Origin: Marinobacter zhanjiangensis
GTDB lineage: Bacteria; Pseudomonadota; Gammaproteobacteria; Pseudomonadales; Oleiphilaceae
Assembly: GCF_014651935.1 (NCBI RefSeq)
Contig: NZ_BMXV01000007.1
Coordinates: 186,001 to 250,000 of the forward strand
Reading direction: 5' to 3'
Length of the DNA: 64,000 nucleotides
Below the pieces are notes generated by a model. The model saw only the letters and a list, made by a program, of their open reading frames with translations. It was not told the DNA's origin and searched no databases. Made by a program: the position numbers and the translations under genes. This document shows positions 26,639 to 35,649 of the stretch, piece by piece (the stretch's first letter is position 1; the number at the start of each line of letters is the position of its first letter).

Positions 26639-28068
26639 GAGCGGCGATCCTTCACCTGCTGGTGCAGGGTGCGGGCAGCGAGTTTCGGGGCACTGCGGTA
26701 TTGCGTCCAGGCCCCCAGCCGGTCGGGCTGGAGGGCTCGCAGATGGCTGGCTGCGGCAGTGCCCAGGCGATAGGCCGCCGGGTGGGCGTGCACCCATTGC
26801 CAGGTTTTCCAGGCCAGGGCTTCTGCTGTACTGCGTTTGGCACCATGGCCCCGGACCACCGACGGATGCAGCCGATCACCATCTACCGATTCCCGGCGCA
26901 GCCGTACCAGCAAATCCGGTATCGGGATCTTCACCGGGCAGACTTCGCCGCAGGCGCCGCACAGGCTCGAAGCGCTGGGCAGGTGGCGGCCTTCATCCAG
27001 ACCGATCAGGTGAGGCATCAGAATCTTGCCAATGGGCCCGGGATAGGTGGTGCCATAGGCATGGCCGCCGACACGGGTATACACCGGGCAGTGGTTCATG
27101 CAGGCGCCGCAGCGGATGCAGCGCAGGGTGTCTATCAGCTCGTCATCCTGGTAGATGCCGGAGCGGCCATTGTCCACCAGTACCACGTGCACCTCTTCCG
27201 GACCGTCCAGTTCCTCGCCCCGGCGGGGGCCGGAGATCATGTTGAAATAGGTGGTGATGTGCTGGCCGGTGGCGGAGCGGGTCAGCAGGGCCAGCAGGGC
27301 GGACATGTCAGCCAGCGTGGGCACCACTTTCTCGATACCGGTCACCGCGATGTGGCAGGGCGGTACCGTGGTGGTCATGCGACCGTTGCCCTCGTTTTCC
27401 ACCAGACACAGTGTACCGGTTTCCGCCACCGCGAAGTTGACCCCGGAAATGCCCACATCCGCGTTCATGAACTTTTCCCGCAACTGCTGGCGGGCGCTGG
27501 CGGTGAGGTACTCCACGTCGGTGGAGCGCTCGGTGCCGGTGCGGTCATGCATCAGCTCGGAAATCTCGCCGGTGTTCTTGTGGATGGCCGGCATGATGAT
27601 GTGAGAGGGCGTTTCCCCGGCCAGCTGGACAAGGTACTCACCCAGGTCGGATTCCAGGGCGTCGATACCATGCTGTTCCAGGTGGTGGTTGAGATGCATT
27701 TCCTCGCTCACCATGGACTTGCCCTTGATCACACTGTGGGCGTCCCGTGCCCGGCAGATGTCGGTGACAATGCGACAGGCCTCGTCGCCATCCAGTGCCC
27801 AGTGCACGCGAATGCCGTTGGCCGTGAGCCTTGCTTCCAGTTGTTCGAGCAGGTCAGGCAGGTGTGCCAGGGCATTCTGGCGCACACTGGCACCCAGCGT
27901 TCGCAGTGCTTCCAGGTCCCAGCCTTCAAAGGCTGTCCGGCGCTTGCCCATCAGGCCATCCATGGCGCTGCGAAAGTTCTGGCGGATCTGCGGATCGGCG
28001 AGCGCGGCACGGGCGCGGGGGTGGAATTCCCGTACATCCACGGTATCGGAGGCCTTCTGCTCGTTCAT
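26635..28068 (-). CDS. lutB: Lactate utilization iron-sulfur protein B (LutB/LldF)
   Basis: Iron-sulfur subunit of the LutABC complex that oxidises L-lactate to pyruvate, 477 residues. The N-terminal two thirds form the LUD/DUF162 domain (SVIKGKSMVSEEMHLNHHLE, then VSGVNFAVAETGTL-like ISGVNFAVAETGTL). The C-terminal third carries two 4Fe-4S clusters: CIRCGACMNHCPVYTRVGG (about 313-331) and CGACGEVCPVKIPI. The start at 28068 overlaps the lutA stop by 4 bases. The last 75 residues are a helical DUF3390-like extension (HPSVVRGHG...HQQVKDRRS). Confidence 0.96.
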   Translation of the reverse strand: MNEQKASDTVDVREFHPRARAALADPQIRQNFRSAMDGLMGKRRTAFEGWDLEALRTLGASVRQNALAHLPDLLEQLEARLTANGIRVHWALDGDEACRIVTDICRARDAHSVIKGKSMVSEEMHLNHHLEQHGIDALESDLGEYLVQLAGETPSHIIMPAIHKNTGEISELMHDRTGTERSTDVEYLTASARQQLREKFMNADVGISGVNFAVAETGTLCLVENEGNGRMTTTVPPCHIAVTGIEKVVPTLADMSALLALLTRSATGQHITTYFNMISGPRRGEELDGPEEVHVVLVDNGRSGIYQDDELIDTLRCIRCGACMNHCPVYTRVGGHAYGTTYPGPIGKILMPHLIGLDEGRHLPSASSLCGACGEVCPVKIPIPDLLVRLRRESVDGDRLHPSVVRGHGAKRSTAEALAWKTWQWVHAHPAAYRLGTAAASHLRALQPDRLGAWTQYRSAPKLAARTLHQQVKDRRS

Positions 28069-28844
28069 TGGCTACCTCCTTCGTCATGGGACGTGCGGTC
28101 CCAGAGGAAACTGAGGATGTGCTGGCCCTCCAGGGGAGCGTCCTGTTTTTCCGCATAACCGGCGATGTTCATCAGGCAGCCGCAGTCGGTGGTGACAAAC
28201 TCGCGCGCCCCGGTGTCGGTGAGTGTCGACACTTTCTCGGAGACCATGGCGCCGGAGATTTCCGGGTGGCGTACCGCAAAGGTGCCGCCGAAGCCGCAGC
28301 ATTCTTCGGCCCGGGCCTGTTCCACCAGGGTGACATTGTCCAGTTGCGACAGCAGCGCCGGGCCGGTGCCGCCAAGCCCCAGTTCACGCCGCGCCGAGCA
28401 GGAGGTGTGCATGGCAACGGTGACTGGCTTGCCCAGGTCCTGCAGGCGGATATGGCAGACATTGAGCAGGAAATCCGTCAGTTCCCAGACCCGGTCAGCG
28501 ACTCCGATGGCTCGCTCCTGGTCGTCGGTGTCCCGGAACAGTTGTGGGTAGTGCTGTCGCATCATGCCGCCGCAGGAACCGGAGGGGACCACAATGGGGT
28601 AATCCTGCGGAAACAGTGACAATTGCCGCCGTGCTACTGCCCGGGCCTCGTCGTGGTAGCCGGACGTATAGGCAGGCTGACCGCAGCAGGTCTGTTCCTG
28701 GGGGAAAATGACCTCGATACCTTCCCGCTCCAGCAGGCGTATGCCCGCCATGCCGGCTTCCGGGTAGAACAGGTCCACCAGGCAGGTGCCGTAGAAATAG
28801 ACCTTGTCGGGCCTGGTCGGGTACAGCTTCAGGGTGTCGGCCAT
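28065..28844 (-). CDS. lutA: Lactate utilization (Fe-S)-binding protein A (LutA)
   Basis: Cysteine-rich subunit of LutABC, 259 residues, with two CCG domains that bind iron-sulfur clusters. The first shows FYGTCLVDLFYPEAG and CCGQPAYTSGYHDEA; the second shows TSCSARRELG and CCGFGGTFAVRHPEIS. It is the first gene of the lutA-lutB-lutC-EamA unit, each joined by 4-base ATGA overlaps. A start codon at 28844 is the beginning of the conserved MADTLKLYPTRPDKVYFYGTC region. No LutR/LldR-type repressor gene lies next to it. Confidence 0.95.
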   Translation of the reverse strand: MADTLKLYPTRPDKVYFYGTCLVDLFYPEAGMAGIRLLEREGIEVIFPQEQTCCGQPAYTSGYHDEARAVARRQLSLFPQDYPIVVPSGSCGGMMRQHYPQLFRDTDDQERAIGVADRVWELTDFLLNVCHIRLQDLGKPVTVAMHTSCSARRELGLGGTGPALLSQLDNVTLVEQARAEECCGFGGTFAVRHPEISGAMVSEKVSTLTDTGAREFVTTDCGCLMNIAGYAEKQDAPLEGQHILSFLWDRTSHDEGGSQ

Positions 28845-28973
28845 GTCTGCAGATCTGAGGGTGAATCGTTGATAACAACGATAGGGGCAGCCGTGGTCTG
28901 TGTCCAGACGACTTTTGGCTCAGGTCGATGGCTGGCGGGTGCCGGGGAAGGTTCTGACGGGGTTCGGAAACGC

Positions 28974-29000
28974 AAAAAAAGCCCCGCCATCCGGCGGGGC
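28974..29000 (-). terminator. Rho-independent terminator of the ComEA-like gene
   Basis: Arms GCCCCGCC (28981-28988) and GGCGGGGC (28993-29000) with loop ATCC; the plus strand has seven A upstream, giving a T run on the minus strand just after the stop at 29008. Confidence 0.9.
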
Positions 29001-29007
29001 ATAAAGC

Positions 29008-29304
29008 TCAGCGGGTGGTGATGCGGTCGGCGTTTTTCTCCACCGTGACATCACCAATGCCTCGCACCCGGGTGAGATCGCCCTCGGATTCGAATGGGCC
29101 ATTGGTATCGCGGTCAGCGATAATGGCCAGTGCCTTGGTTTCGCCAATGCCGTCCAGCCGGGTCAGCTCCGTCGCCGTGGCAGTATTGATATTGACCACC
29201 TGGGCCTGGGCTTCGGCAGGTTCCTCGGCCCACGCTGGCGCCTGCATGGCGAAAAGGCTGAATATCAGTATCAGTGAGGCAAAAAGTTGTTTCGTCTGTT
29301 TCAT
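29008..29304 (-). CDS. ComEA-like helix-hairpin-helix DNA-binding protein
   Basis: Small exported protein of 98 residues. A signal peptide (MKQTKQLFASLILIFSLFAMQAPAWAEE) is followed by a single ComEA-type HhH domain: VNINTATATELTRLDGIGETKALAI, then GPFESEGDLTRVRGIGDVTVEKNADRI. In naturally competent bacteria ComEA binds incoming DNA in the periplasm and ratchets it through; the length matches the short gammaproteobacterial type. The start at 29304 places the signal peptide correctly, although the frame runs on to 29451. No other competence gene is nearby. Confidence 0.92.
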   Translation of the reverse strand: MKQTKQLFASLILIFSLFAMQAPAWAEEPAEAQAQVVNINTATATELTRLDGIGETKALAIIADRDTNGPFESEGDLTRVRGIGDVTVEKNADRITTR

Positions 29305-30161
29305 GATTCGCACTATCTCGGTTTGTGATGGTTTGGTTCTGAATGCCGGAGCGACCGACCGCGACCACCGGATGGCGTTCCCGCGCAGACTCCCGGGCAT
29401 CATCACGGAACCGCGACAAACCACCACATAAAGGTTGCCAACCATGTACAACGAACCAGGGATGCCTGTTCTGACCGGTCAGGCCCTGAGGGAAAGTTGG
29501 TGCAAACGCGGGTAAATGAAGGCGAAAACGGGGGAAGAAAAAGACGGGCCCACGGCTGGGGCCACAGTCCGTGTGACCCTTGTCCGCGACCAGACCCGAT
29601 GCCGGTTCCTTCGGCACTGCCCGACTCCCTGGGCGACAATACCTGTCGTCAATCCCTTGAGCATCCATGCTCCGCTGGCCGTCCTGGCCGGCGGTAAGCG
29701 ATTCCCTGCCCGATCCGCTGCTACACTCCCTGCAGTAGCCCTCACTCCTTGACTACGCTTTCCCTACGCTCAGTCAGTTCCGTTGCATTCCGTTGGTGAC
29801 TTCCGTGTACAGGAGCCATTCTACGGATTGACGGTTGCCGGGAAATCAGACATTGCAGCCAGGGCGTGTAGGATAAAGCTTACAGGTTTGTAAGCATCGG
29901 TCCGGTGTGCCTTTGGTGGCCTGAAAGAGTGACGTCAGAAGTAAAAATAATCATTTAAAAACAATAATATAGGATATTTTTTTGTGGTGTTTTGAGGGCG
30001 TGGGACCTGCGTCACGTTCTGGCAGATACGTGTGCTGGTTCGGCTCCGAACCGCATGGGGGTATTCAATCGAAGGGTCTTGAGCATTTCATCATTTACCC
30101 CCATGCTGATTAATGAAGACATATCGTTAATGTCAGGATGGTTCAGGTAAAGGAGATTCCC
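29305..30161. other. Gene-free stretch of 857 bases before pncA
   Basis: I see no convincing gene here on either strand; the short open frames lack family features. It contains a palindrome, GCTTACA (29878-29884) facing TGTAAGC (29889-29895), and an A/T-rich block at about 29938-29992 with TTTAAAAACAATAATATAGG, both between the divergent ComEA-like gene and pncA. These could hold promoters or regulator sites for pncA, whose start follows with AAGGAG, but no clear -35/-10 pair could be chosen. Confidence 0.5.
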
Positions 30162-30716
30162 ATGAGTGAGCAACAAACAGCCCTGCTGCTGGTCGATATC
30201 CAGAATGACTTCTGCGAGGGTGGCGCGCTGGCGGTTCCGGACAGCGAGTCCATCTTCAGCACGGTCAATCACTGGATCACTCTGGCGCAGGAGCGTGGCT
30301 GGCCTGTTGTCGCCACCCGTGACTGGCATCCGTTGGAGCACTGCAGCTTTGAGTCCCGTGGTGGCCCCTGGCCGGAGCATTGCGTGCAGGATACCCATGG
30401 TGCTGACTTCCATCCGCACATGTTGCTGCCACCAGATACTGTTCGGGTAAGCAAGGGTACCGCCTTCGAAACCGATGCCTACTCGGCCTTCGACGGCACA
30501 GAGCTGGATAAGTATCTGAACCGCCACAATATACAGAAGCTGGTAGTGGCGGGCCTGGCACTGGATGTTTGCGTGCAGGCCACGGTTCGTGATGCCCGCA
30601 AGCTGGGGTTCGAGGTGGATCTTCTGGTCGATGGTACGCGGGCTGTTGATCGCGACGAAGGCAGCAAAGTGCTGGAATCGCTCGCGGGCGGAGGCGTCAA
30701 TCTGGTCCGGGACTGA
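30162..30716 (+). CDS. pncA: Nicotinamidase
   Basis: Converts nicotinamide to nicotinate in the NAD salvage cycle. At 184 residues from this start, it belongs to the isochorismatase-like hydrolases. The catalytic triad is visible: Asp12 (LLVDIQNDFCEGGAL), Lys98 (VSKGTAFETDAYSAF) and Cys137 (LALDVCVQATVRDA); the metal site is DWHPLEH. The ATG at 30162 is chosen because AAGGAGATTCC precedes it closely. pncB, the next enzyme, follows 60 bases downstream, so nicotinamide recovery and nicotinate activation are probably co-expressed. Confidence 0.96.
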   Translation: MSEQQTALLLVDIQNDFCEGGALAVPDSESIFSTVNHWITLAQERGWPVVATRDWHPLEHCSFESRGGPWPEHCVQDTHGADFHPHMLLPPDTVRVSKGTAFETDAYSAFDGTELDKYLNRHNIQKLVVAGLALDVCVQATVRDARKLGFEVDLLVDGTRAVDRDEGSKVLESLAGGGVNLVRD

Positions 30717-30776
30717 TGACTCCCGGGCTGACCGGTATGTGATATATCCCGATTCATTTCTCCGAGGAGCGATTTA

Positions 30777-32165
30777 ATGGCAGAGCCATCACTGATGCTC
30801 AGGGAACAGGATTTGCCCCTGCTTGTTGATCTGTACGAACTGGCCATGGCCCAGGCCTACTGGCGATTTGGCATGGATGATGATGCGGTTTTCAGCCTGT
30901 TTTTCCGCAAGCTGCCTGAACACCGCAATTTCGTCCTGGCCTGTGGCCAGCAGCAGGTGGCTCGGGTGATTGAGTCCTTGCGGTTCACGGATGAACACAT
31001 CCGTCGTCTTGAGGACTTGAACCGATTTGAAAGCGGGTTCCTTGACTGGCTCAGGCAATGGCGCTTCACCGGATCGGTCAGGGCGGTGCCGGAGGGTACA
31101 CCGTTGTTCCCGCAGGAACCGCTGCTGGAAATCCGTGCGCCGGTGGCCGAGGCACAGATGCTGGAAAGCCTGGTCATGAACTATGTGCATCTGGAGTCGA
31201 CCCTGGCCTCCAAGGCAGTACGCCTTGTGCTGGCGGCAGACGGTCGCCCGGTGGTGGACTTTGGCATGCGCCGCATGCACGGGCTGGATGCCGCCTGGCG
31301 TGGCGTTCGTGCCTATCGTGTCGCCGGCCTGTCAGGTACCAGCAATATTCAGGCAGGCACTGACTTCGGACTTCCGGTCAAGGGCACCATGGCCCACAGT
31401 TTTGTGCAGGCCTGTGAGGATGAAATGGCCGCCTTCCGCATGTATGCGGAACTGTACCCGGGGACCACGCTGCTGGTGGATACCTACGATACCCGGGGTG
31501 CGGTCAGGAATATTGCCCGCTGGCTGAAGGACAATCCGGATGTGGATATCGGCGGTATCCGCCTGGACTCCGGCGACCTTGGGGAGGAAGCCCGGGACTG
31601 TCGCCAGATACTGGATGAAGCGGGCCTCGACCACATTCGCATCATGGCCAGCGGGGGGCTGGACGAATACCAGATTGAATCATTGGTGGCCGCCGGTGCC
31701 CCCATCGATGGGTTCGGGGTGGGCACTGCGATCGGCGTGGCCAATGATGCCCCGGCCATTGAGCTGGCCTACAAGCTTACCGCCTACCAGGGCGAACCAC
31801 GCATGAAGAAGTCCACCGGCAAGCGTTCCTGGCCCTGTCCGAAACAGGTGTTCCGTCGGTTCGGCGGGGATGGTCGCATGCAGGGTGACCTGATTGTGGA
31901 AGCCAGTGAAGAAGGGGAAGGTACCCCGCTACTGCAGCCGTTGATGGCGGATGGCCGGTTGCTGAGGGATGCTATTGCACCGCTGGAGGATCAGGTCCGC
32001 TACACCCGTGAGGCGGTGGCGTCCCTTCCGGATCAACAGAAACAACTGGCACTGGCTGATCAGGCTTACCCCGTCCGCTTGAGCGAGTCGCTGGAAGAGA
32101 AGCAGGCACAGGCCCTGGAGAGGATTGCTCAACTGCAGGAATGGCATTACCAGGATCAGGACTGA
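30777..32165 (+). CDS. pncB: Nicotinate phosphoribosyltransferase
   Basis: Makes nicotinate mononucleotide from nicotinate and PRPP, the next salvage step after pncA. It is 462 residues, longer than the E. coli enzyme (400), in the manner of the PncB family with an extended C terminus. Marker segments: LLVDLYELAMAQAYWRFG at the N terminus, the phosphohistidine-region DFGMRRMHGLDAAWRGVRAYRVAG, DTYDTRGAVRNIARWL and the LDSGDLGEEARDCRQILDEAG segment, then FGVGTAIGV. The 3' end overlaps the convergent acyltransferase gene by 10 bases. Confidence 0.94.
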   Translation: MAEPSLMLREQDLPLLVDLYELAMAQAYWRFGMDDDAVFSLFFRKLPEHRNFVLACGQQQVARVIESLRFTDEHIRRLEDLNRFESGFLDWLRQWRFTGSVRAVPEGTPLFPQEPLLEIRAPVAEAQMLESLVMNYVHLESTLASKAVRLVLAADGRPVVDFGMRRMHGLDAAWRGVRAYRVAGLSGTSNIQAGTDFGLPVKGTMAHSFVQACEDEMAAFRMYAELYPGTTLLVDTYDTRGAVRNIARWLKDNPDVDIGGIRLDSGDLGEEARDCRQILDEAGLDHIRIMASGGLDEYQIESLVAAGAPIDGFGVGTAIGVANDAPAIELAYKLTAYQGEPRMKKSTGKRSWPCPKQVFRRFGGDGRMQGDLIVEASEEGEGTPLLQPLMADGRLLRDAIAPLEDQVRYTREAVASLPDQQKQLALADQAYPVRLSESLEEKQAQALERIAQLQEWHYQDQD

Positions 32166-33316
32166 CGGAAGGGCAGGGCGTTCAGGGCGGCTTCCCGGTA
32201 GGCCGCCACGTCCTCGGCTTCCTCCTCGCAGAAGTTTGCCACGGCCTCCCGGAAGCCGGGATGGGCCACACTGTGCCAGGAGTGGGTGGTCACGGGCTCG
32301 AAGCCCCGCACCAGCTTGTGCTCGCCCTGAGCCCCGGCGTCGAACCGCGACAGGCCCTCGTGGATGGCCAGGTCGATGCCCTGATAGTAGCAGGTCTCGA
32401 AATGCAGATGGTTGTAGTCCTCCAGGCAGCCCCAGTAGCGCCCGAAAAGGGTTGTCTCGCTCAGGATGAACAGCGCCGAGGCAATCCGCTGGCCCTCGCG
32501 GACCGCGGTGATGATTCGTAGCCGGTTCCCCAGGTGGCGGGCCAGCCGTATGAAGAAATCCCGGTTCAGGTAGGGGGGCATGCCACGCTTGAGGTAGGTG
32601 GCGTTGTAGAACAGGAAGAAGTCGTCCAGCACCACATCGGGCAGGTTGTCGCCGGCCCAGTGTTCGAAAGTGATGCCCTGTTCCTCCACCTGGCGACGTT
32701 CCCGCTTGATGGACTTGCGTTTGCGGGAGGTAAGCTGCGCCAGGAAATCGTCGAAGCTGTTGAAGTCCCGGTTGAACCAGTGGAACTGGCATCCCTCTCG
32801 GTGCAGGGCATCAGGATGGGCAAGCAGTGCCTGGTCGGCGGCGTCGGGAAACAGCAGGTGCCAGGAATGCGCGGCCTGTTGCGCCATCAGGCGGTCCAGG
32901 GCCTGGTGGATCTGCTCCGGGTCGAGATCGGCCCGTGCCGGGTCAGCAAGCATTAGTCGCGGCCCCTGGCAGGGCGTGAATGGAACGGTTATCACCAGCT
33001 TCGGGTAGTAGGGCAGCCCGTGGCGCTGCCAGGCATCGGCCCAGGCCCAGTCGAATACGTATTCGCCCATGGAATGGCTCTTGAGATAGGCCGGTGCCAC
33101 GCCGATCCAGTGGCCGTCCAGATAGAACCTGAGGTGACAGGGCTGCCATCCGGTATCCGCAGACACCGAGCCGCTGGCCTCCAGAGCTTCCAGAAAGTCA
33201 TAGCCGACCAGTGGGTTGCCGGTGCCGGCAAAGCGGTTCCAGTCATCGCGGCCAATGGCGGAAATGGCATCCACCGTCAGGATATCTAGCCCGGAAGAGG
33301 CAGGTTGTTCTGTCAT
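32156..33316 (-). CDS. FemAB-like GNAT acyltransferase (DUF482)
   Basis: A 386-residue GNAT-fold protein of the DUF482 (FemAB-like, formerly peptidogalycan) family. The start is typical (DDWNRFAGTGNPLVGYDFLEALEASGSV) and it carries the LYLDGHWIGVAPAYLKSHSMGEYVFDWAWADA-like region, then YPKLVITVPFTPCQGPRLML and, near residue 300, RYWGCLEDYNHLHFETCYYQGIDLAI. Family members are suggested to transfer acyl or aminoacyl groups; the substrate is unknown. The gene is convergent with pncB and divergent from the cpxR-like gene. Confidence 0.88.
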   Translation of the reverse strand: MTEQPASSGLDILTVDAISAIGRDDWNRFAGTGNPLVGYDFLEALEASGSVSADTGWQPCHLRFYLDGHWIGVAPAYLKSHSMGEYVFDWAWADAWQRHGLPYYPKLVITVPFTPCQGPRLMLADPARADLDPEQIHQALDRLMAQQAAHSWHLLFPDAADQALLAHPDALHREGCQFHWFNRDFNSFDDFLAQLTSRKRKSIKRERRQVEEQGITFEHWAGDNLPDVVLDDFFLFYNATYLKRGMPPYLNRDFFIRLARHLGNRLRIITAVREGQRIASALFILSETTLFGRYWGCLEDYNHLHFETCYYQGIDLAIHEGLSRFDAGAQGEHKLVRGFEPVTTHSWHSVAHPGFREAVANFCEEEAEDVAAYREAALNALPFRQS

Positions 33317-33552
33317 AAGTCGTCCACGAAAGTGACCGCGCGGAGCTGGCGGTGGTGAAATGTCATTGCCACTACTCTACGACAGAAGCGGCGGGCTGAT
33401 CACTCCCCATCAGTATTTTCGCACGGTCCTTCAAGCTTCCCGGGCGCCCGGGGAATCTACTCCTGTCAGACGGTGGTAAAAAATCCGTAAATGCCCGGTG
33501 GGGGCTGCGCTGCGGCTTGGCAGGGTGATATGGTTTGCTGGAGGAGTGTTTG

Positions 33553-34260
33553 ATGCAGAACCGGATTTTACTGGTAGAAGACGATGAAGAGCTGCGCACC
33601 CTGCTGGCCCGCTATCTGACCGGGCAGGGGTTCGAGGTGCGTGAAGCGGAGAGTGGTGGCGATGGCCTTGCCCTGGCCGCCGAGGGGATGACTGACATTG
33701 TGGTGCTGGACATCATGCTGCCCGACATGTCCGGCCTGGATGTGCTGCGGGAGCTGCGCGCCCGTAATCACCTGCCGGTGCTGCTACTGACCGCCCGGGG
33801 TGATGAAACCGACCGTATCGTGGGTTTCGAGGTGGGTGCCGACGATTATATCCCCAAGCCCTGCAACCCGCGGGAACTGGTGGCCCGCATACAGGCGGTG
33901 CTGCGGCGGGTGGCCTGGGATCATCAGACGGACGTGCAGGCTGACCGGGTATTCGGCGACCTGCGGGTGGAGCCGGAACAGCGCCGGGTTCTTCTGCGGG
34001 GCGACCCCGTCGATCTTACCGCTACCGAATACGAGGTGCTGCAGGTGCTGCTGGCCCATGCCGGCAGTGTGGTTCGCAAGACCGACCTGATGCAGTGGGC
34101 CCTGGGGCGGCGCCTGGCAGCCTACGACCGCACCCTGGACATGCACATCAGCAACCTGCGCCGCAAGCTGGGCCCGGAGGATCCCTCCCGCATTGAAACC
34201 GTGCGCGGGCTGGGTTACAGCTACCGGGTGACGGAAACTGATGTCACGGCAACTGACTGA
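33553..34260 (+). CDS. OmpR/CpxR-family response regulator
   Basis: Two-component response regulator of 235 residues. The receiver domain (1-118) has the acid pocket EDDEE, the phospho-Asp in DIVVLDIMLPDMSGLDVL, Thr in LLLTARGDETDRIVG and Lys in IPKPCNPRELVARI. The C-terminal winged helix shows VDLTATEYEVLQVLLAHAGSVVRKTDL and LDMHISNLRRKLGPEDPSRIETVRGLGY. The sequence is closest in style to CpxR, the cell-envelope stress regulator. The ATG at 33553 follows GGAGGAGTG; the frame from 33535 is not needed. The sensor kinase follows after 15 bases. Confidence 0.92.
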   Translation: MQNRILLVEDDEELRTLLARYLTGQGFEVREAESGGDGLALAAEGMTDIVVLDIMLPDMSGLDVLRELRARNHLPVLLLTARGDETDRIVGFEVGADDYIPKPCNPRELVARIQAVLRRVAWDHQTDVQADRVFGDLRVEPEQRRVLLRGDPVDLTATEYEVLQVLLAHAGSVVRKTDLMQWALGRRLAAYDRTLDMHISNLRRKLGPEDPSRIETVRGLGYSYRVTETDVTATD

Positions 34261-34275
34261 CCTCCAGGAGTTTTC

Positions 34276-35649
34276 TTGAACATCAATGGCAAGCGCCCCT
34301 TCATGTTTCCGCTGTTCTGGCGGATCTTCCTGCTGATCTGGCTGGCGCTGGCGTCGGCCGTGGTGCTCAGCAACCTGGTGACCCGGGAGCTGCTGGACCG
34401 GGAGCGGGAAGCTATCGAGGATCTGGAGAGCCTTCGTGATGTCGCCATTGAGGCCGTCCGCCTGGAGCAGGGTGAGGACCGTGGCGCGTTCTGGCGCTAC
34501 CTTCGGTCCAAGGGTGAGGAACTGGACCTGCACCTGATGCTGGTGGATGTGGACGAGGCCCAGAGCGAGCTGCCGGACTCGGTGCGGGAACGCATGCGCG
34601 CCTGGTACCACCGAAAACCCGCGGTGATAGAAGTAAGCGAAAACCAGCGCCTGGTGGCCTGGCCCCGGTCGAGCCGTGAAGGGCGTATTTCCCCGGGGGT
34701 GGCCCGGGCGCTGGAGCTGTCCCTGGGGGTCATCCTGCTGACCTTTGCCTGCTGGTGGATTGCCCGGCTGGTGTCGCGGCCATTGCGACACATGGAAAGT
34801 ACTGCCCAGGCCATCGCCGGCGGCGACCTGAGCCTGCGGGTCAACGACCGTATTGCCCGCCGCCGGGACGAAATCGGACTGACGGCCCGGGCCTTCAATG
34901 CCATGACCGAGCGCCTGTGCGAACTGCTGGACCGGCAGAAGCAGCTGATGCGGGATATTTCCCATGATCTGCGTACGCCCCTGGCCCGCCAGCGGGTGGC
35001 TATCGAGCTGGCAGCGGACAGTGGCATCGAGACGGAATTGCTGGCCAGCATTCAGCGCCAGAATGAACGCCTGGAGGAGATGACCGGCCAGATCCTCACC
35101 CTCTACCGGGTGTCCAGCGGCGGCGGTGACGGTCTTGAGCGGGAGCCGGTGCAGATCGTTCATGCCATCAACGATGTGCTCCGTGACGCCGCCGACTATG
35201 CGGAACACCGCCGTGTGGACTGTCACTTCGAGGCCGACCCGGACTGCCAGCAGGTCACGGTGCTGGCCAGTGGTGAGCTGTTGCGCCGGGGGCTCGATAA
35301 CATTATTCAGAACGCCCTTGATTACACCCCGCCGGGCAAGGCCGTGACGGTCAGGCTGACGCGGGAAGGTGATCAGCTTTATTGCACCATCACCGACCAG
35401 GGTCCCGGGGCGCCGGACGATATGCTGCCCCACCTGTTCGAGCCCTTCTACCGCGCTGACCGGGCCCGCAGTGGCAAGGGCTGGGGCCTGGGGCTCGCCA
35501 TTGCCAGTGATATCATCGCCTCCCATGATGGTCGTATCGAGGCCCGTAATGTGGCCGGGGGTGGCCTGCAGATCCGGCTCTGGCTGCCGGTGTTCACTGG
35601 CCCCGATGATCCCGGCCTTGGTGAAAGCTATTCACGGAGCCGTTCATGA
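34276..35649 (+). CDS. CpxA-like sensor histidine kinase
   Basis: Membrane sensor kinase of 457 residues. First membrane helix about 10-32, a periplasmic sensor part of about 115 residues, second helix about 155-175, then HAMP (MESTAQAIAGGDLSLRVNDRI), HisKA with the phospho-His in ISHDLRTPLARQRVAIEL, and HATPase with NIIQNALDYTPPGKAV (N box), DQGPGAPDDML (G1), FEPFYRADRARSGKGWGLGLAI (F and G2). The partner is the response regulator directly upstream, and together they resemble CpxRA, which reacts to misfolded envelope proteins; no cpxP-like gene is present. The next gene overlaps by 4 bases. Confidence 0.9.
   Translation: MNINGKRPFMFPLFWRIFLLIWLALASAVVLSNLVTRELLDREREAIEDLESLRDVAIEAVRLEQGEDRGAFWRYLRSKGEELDLHLMLVDVDEAQSELPDSVRERMRAWYHRKPAVIEVSENQRLVAWPRSSREGRISPGVARALELSLGVILLTFACWWIARLVSRPLRHMESTAQAIAGGDLSLRVNDRIARRRDEIGLTARAFNAMTERLCELLDRQKQLMRDISHDLRTPLARQRVAIELAADSGIETELLASIQRQNERLEEMTGQILTLYRVSSGGGDGLEREPVQIVHAINDVLRDAADYAEHRRVDCHFEADPDCQQVTVLASGELLRRGLDNIIQNALDYTPPGKAVTVRLTREGDQLYCTITDQGPGAPDDMLPHLFEPFYRADRARSGKGWGLGLAIASDIIASHDGRIEARNVAGGGLQIRLWLPVFTGPDDPGLGESYSRSRS

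Noticed and set aside
33784..35526. 580-codon minus-strand frame over the CpxRA-like genes
   Set aside because: Antisense to two recognisable genes; low-complexity composition rich in Gln, His and Gly.
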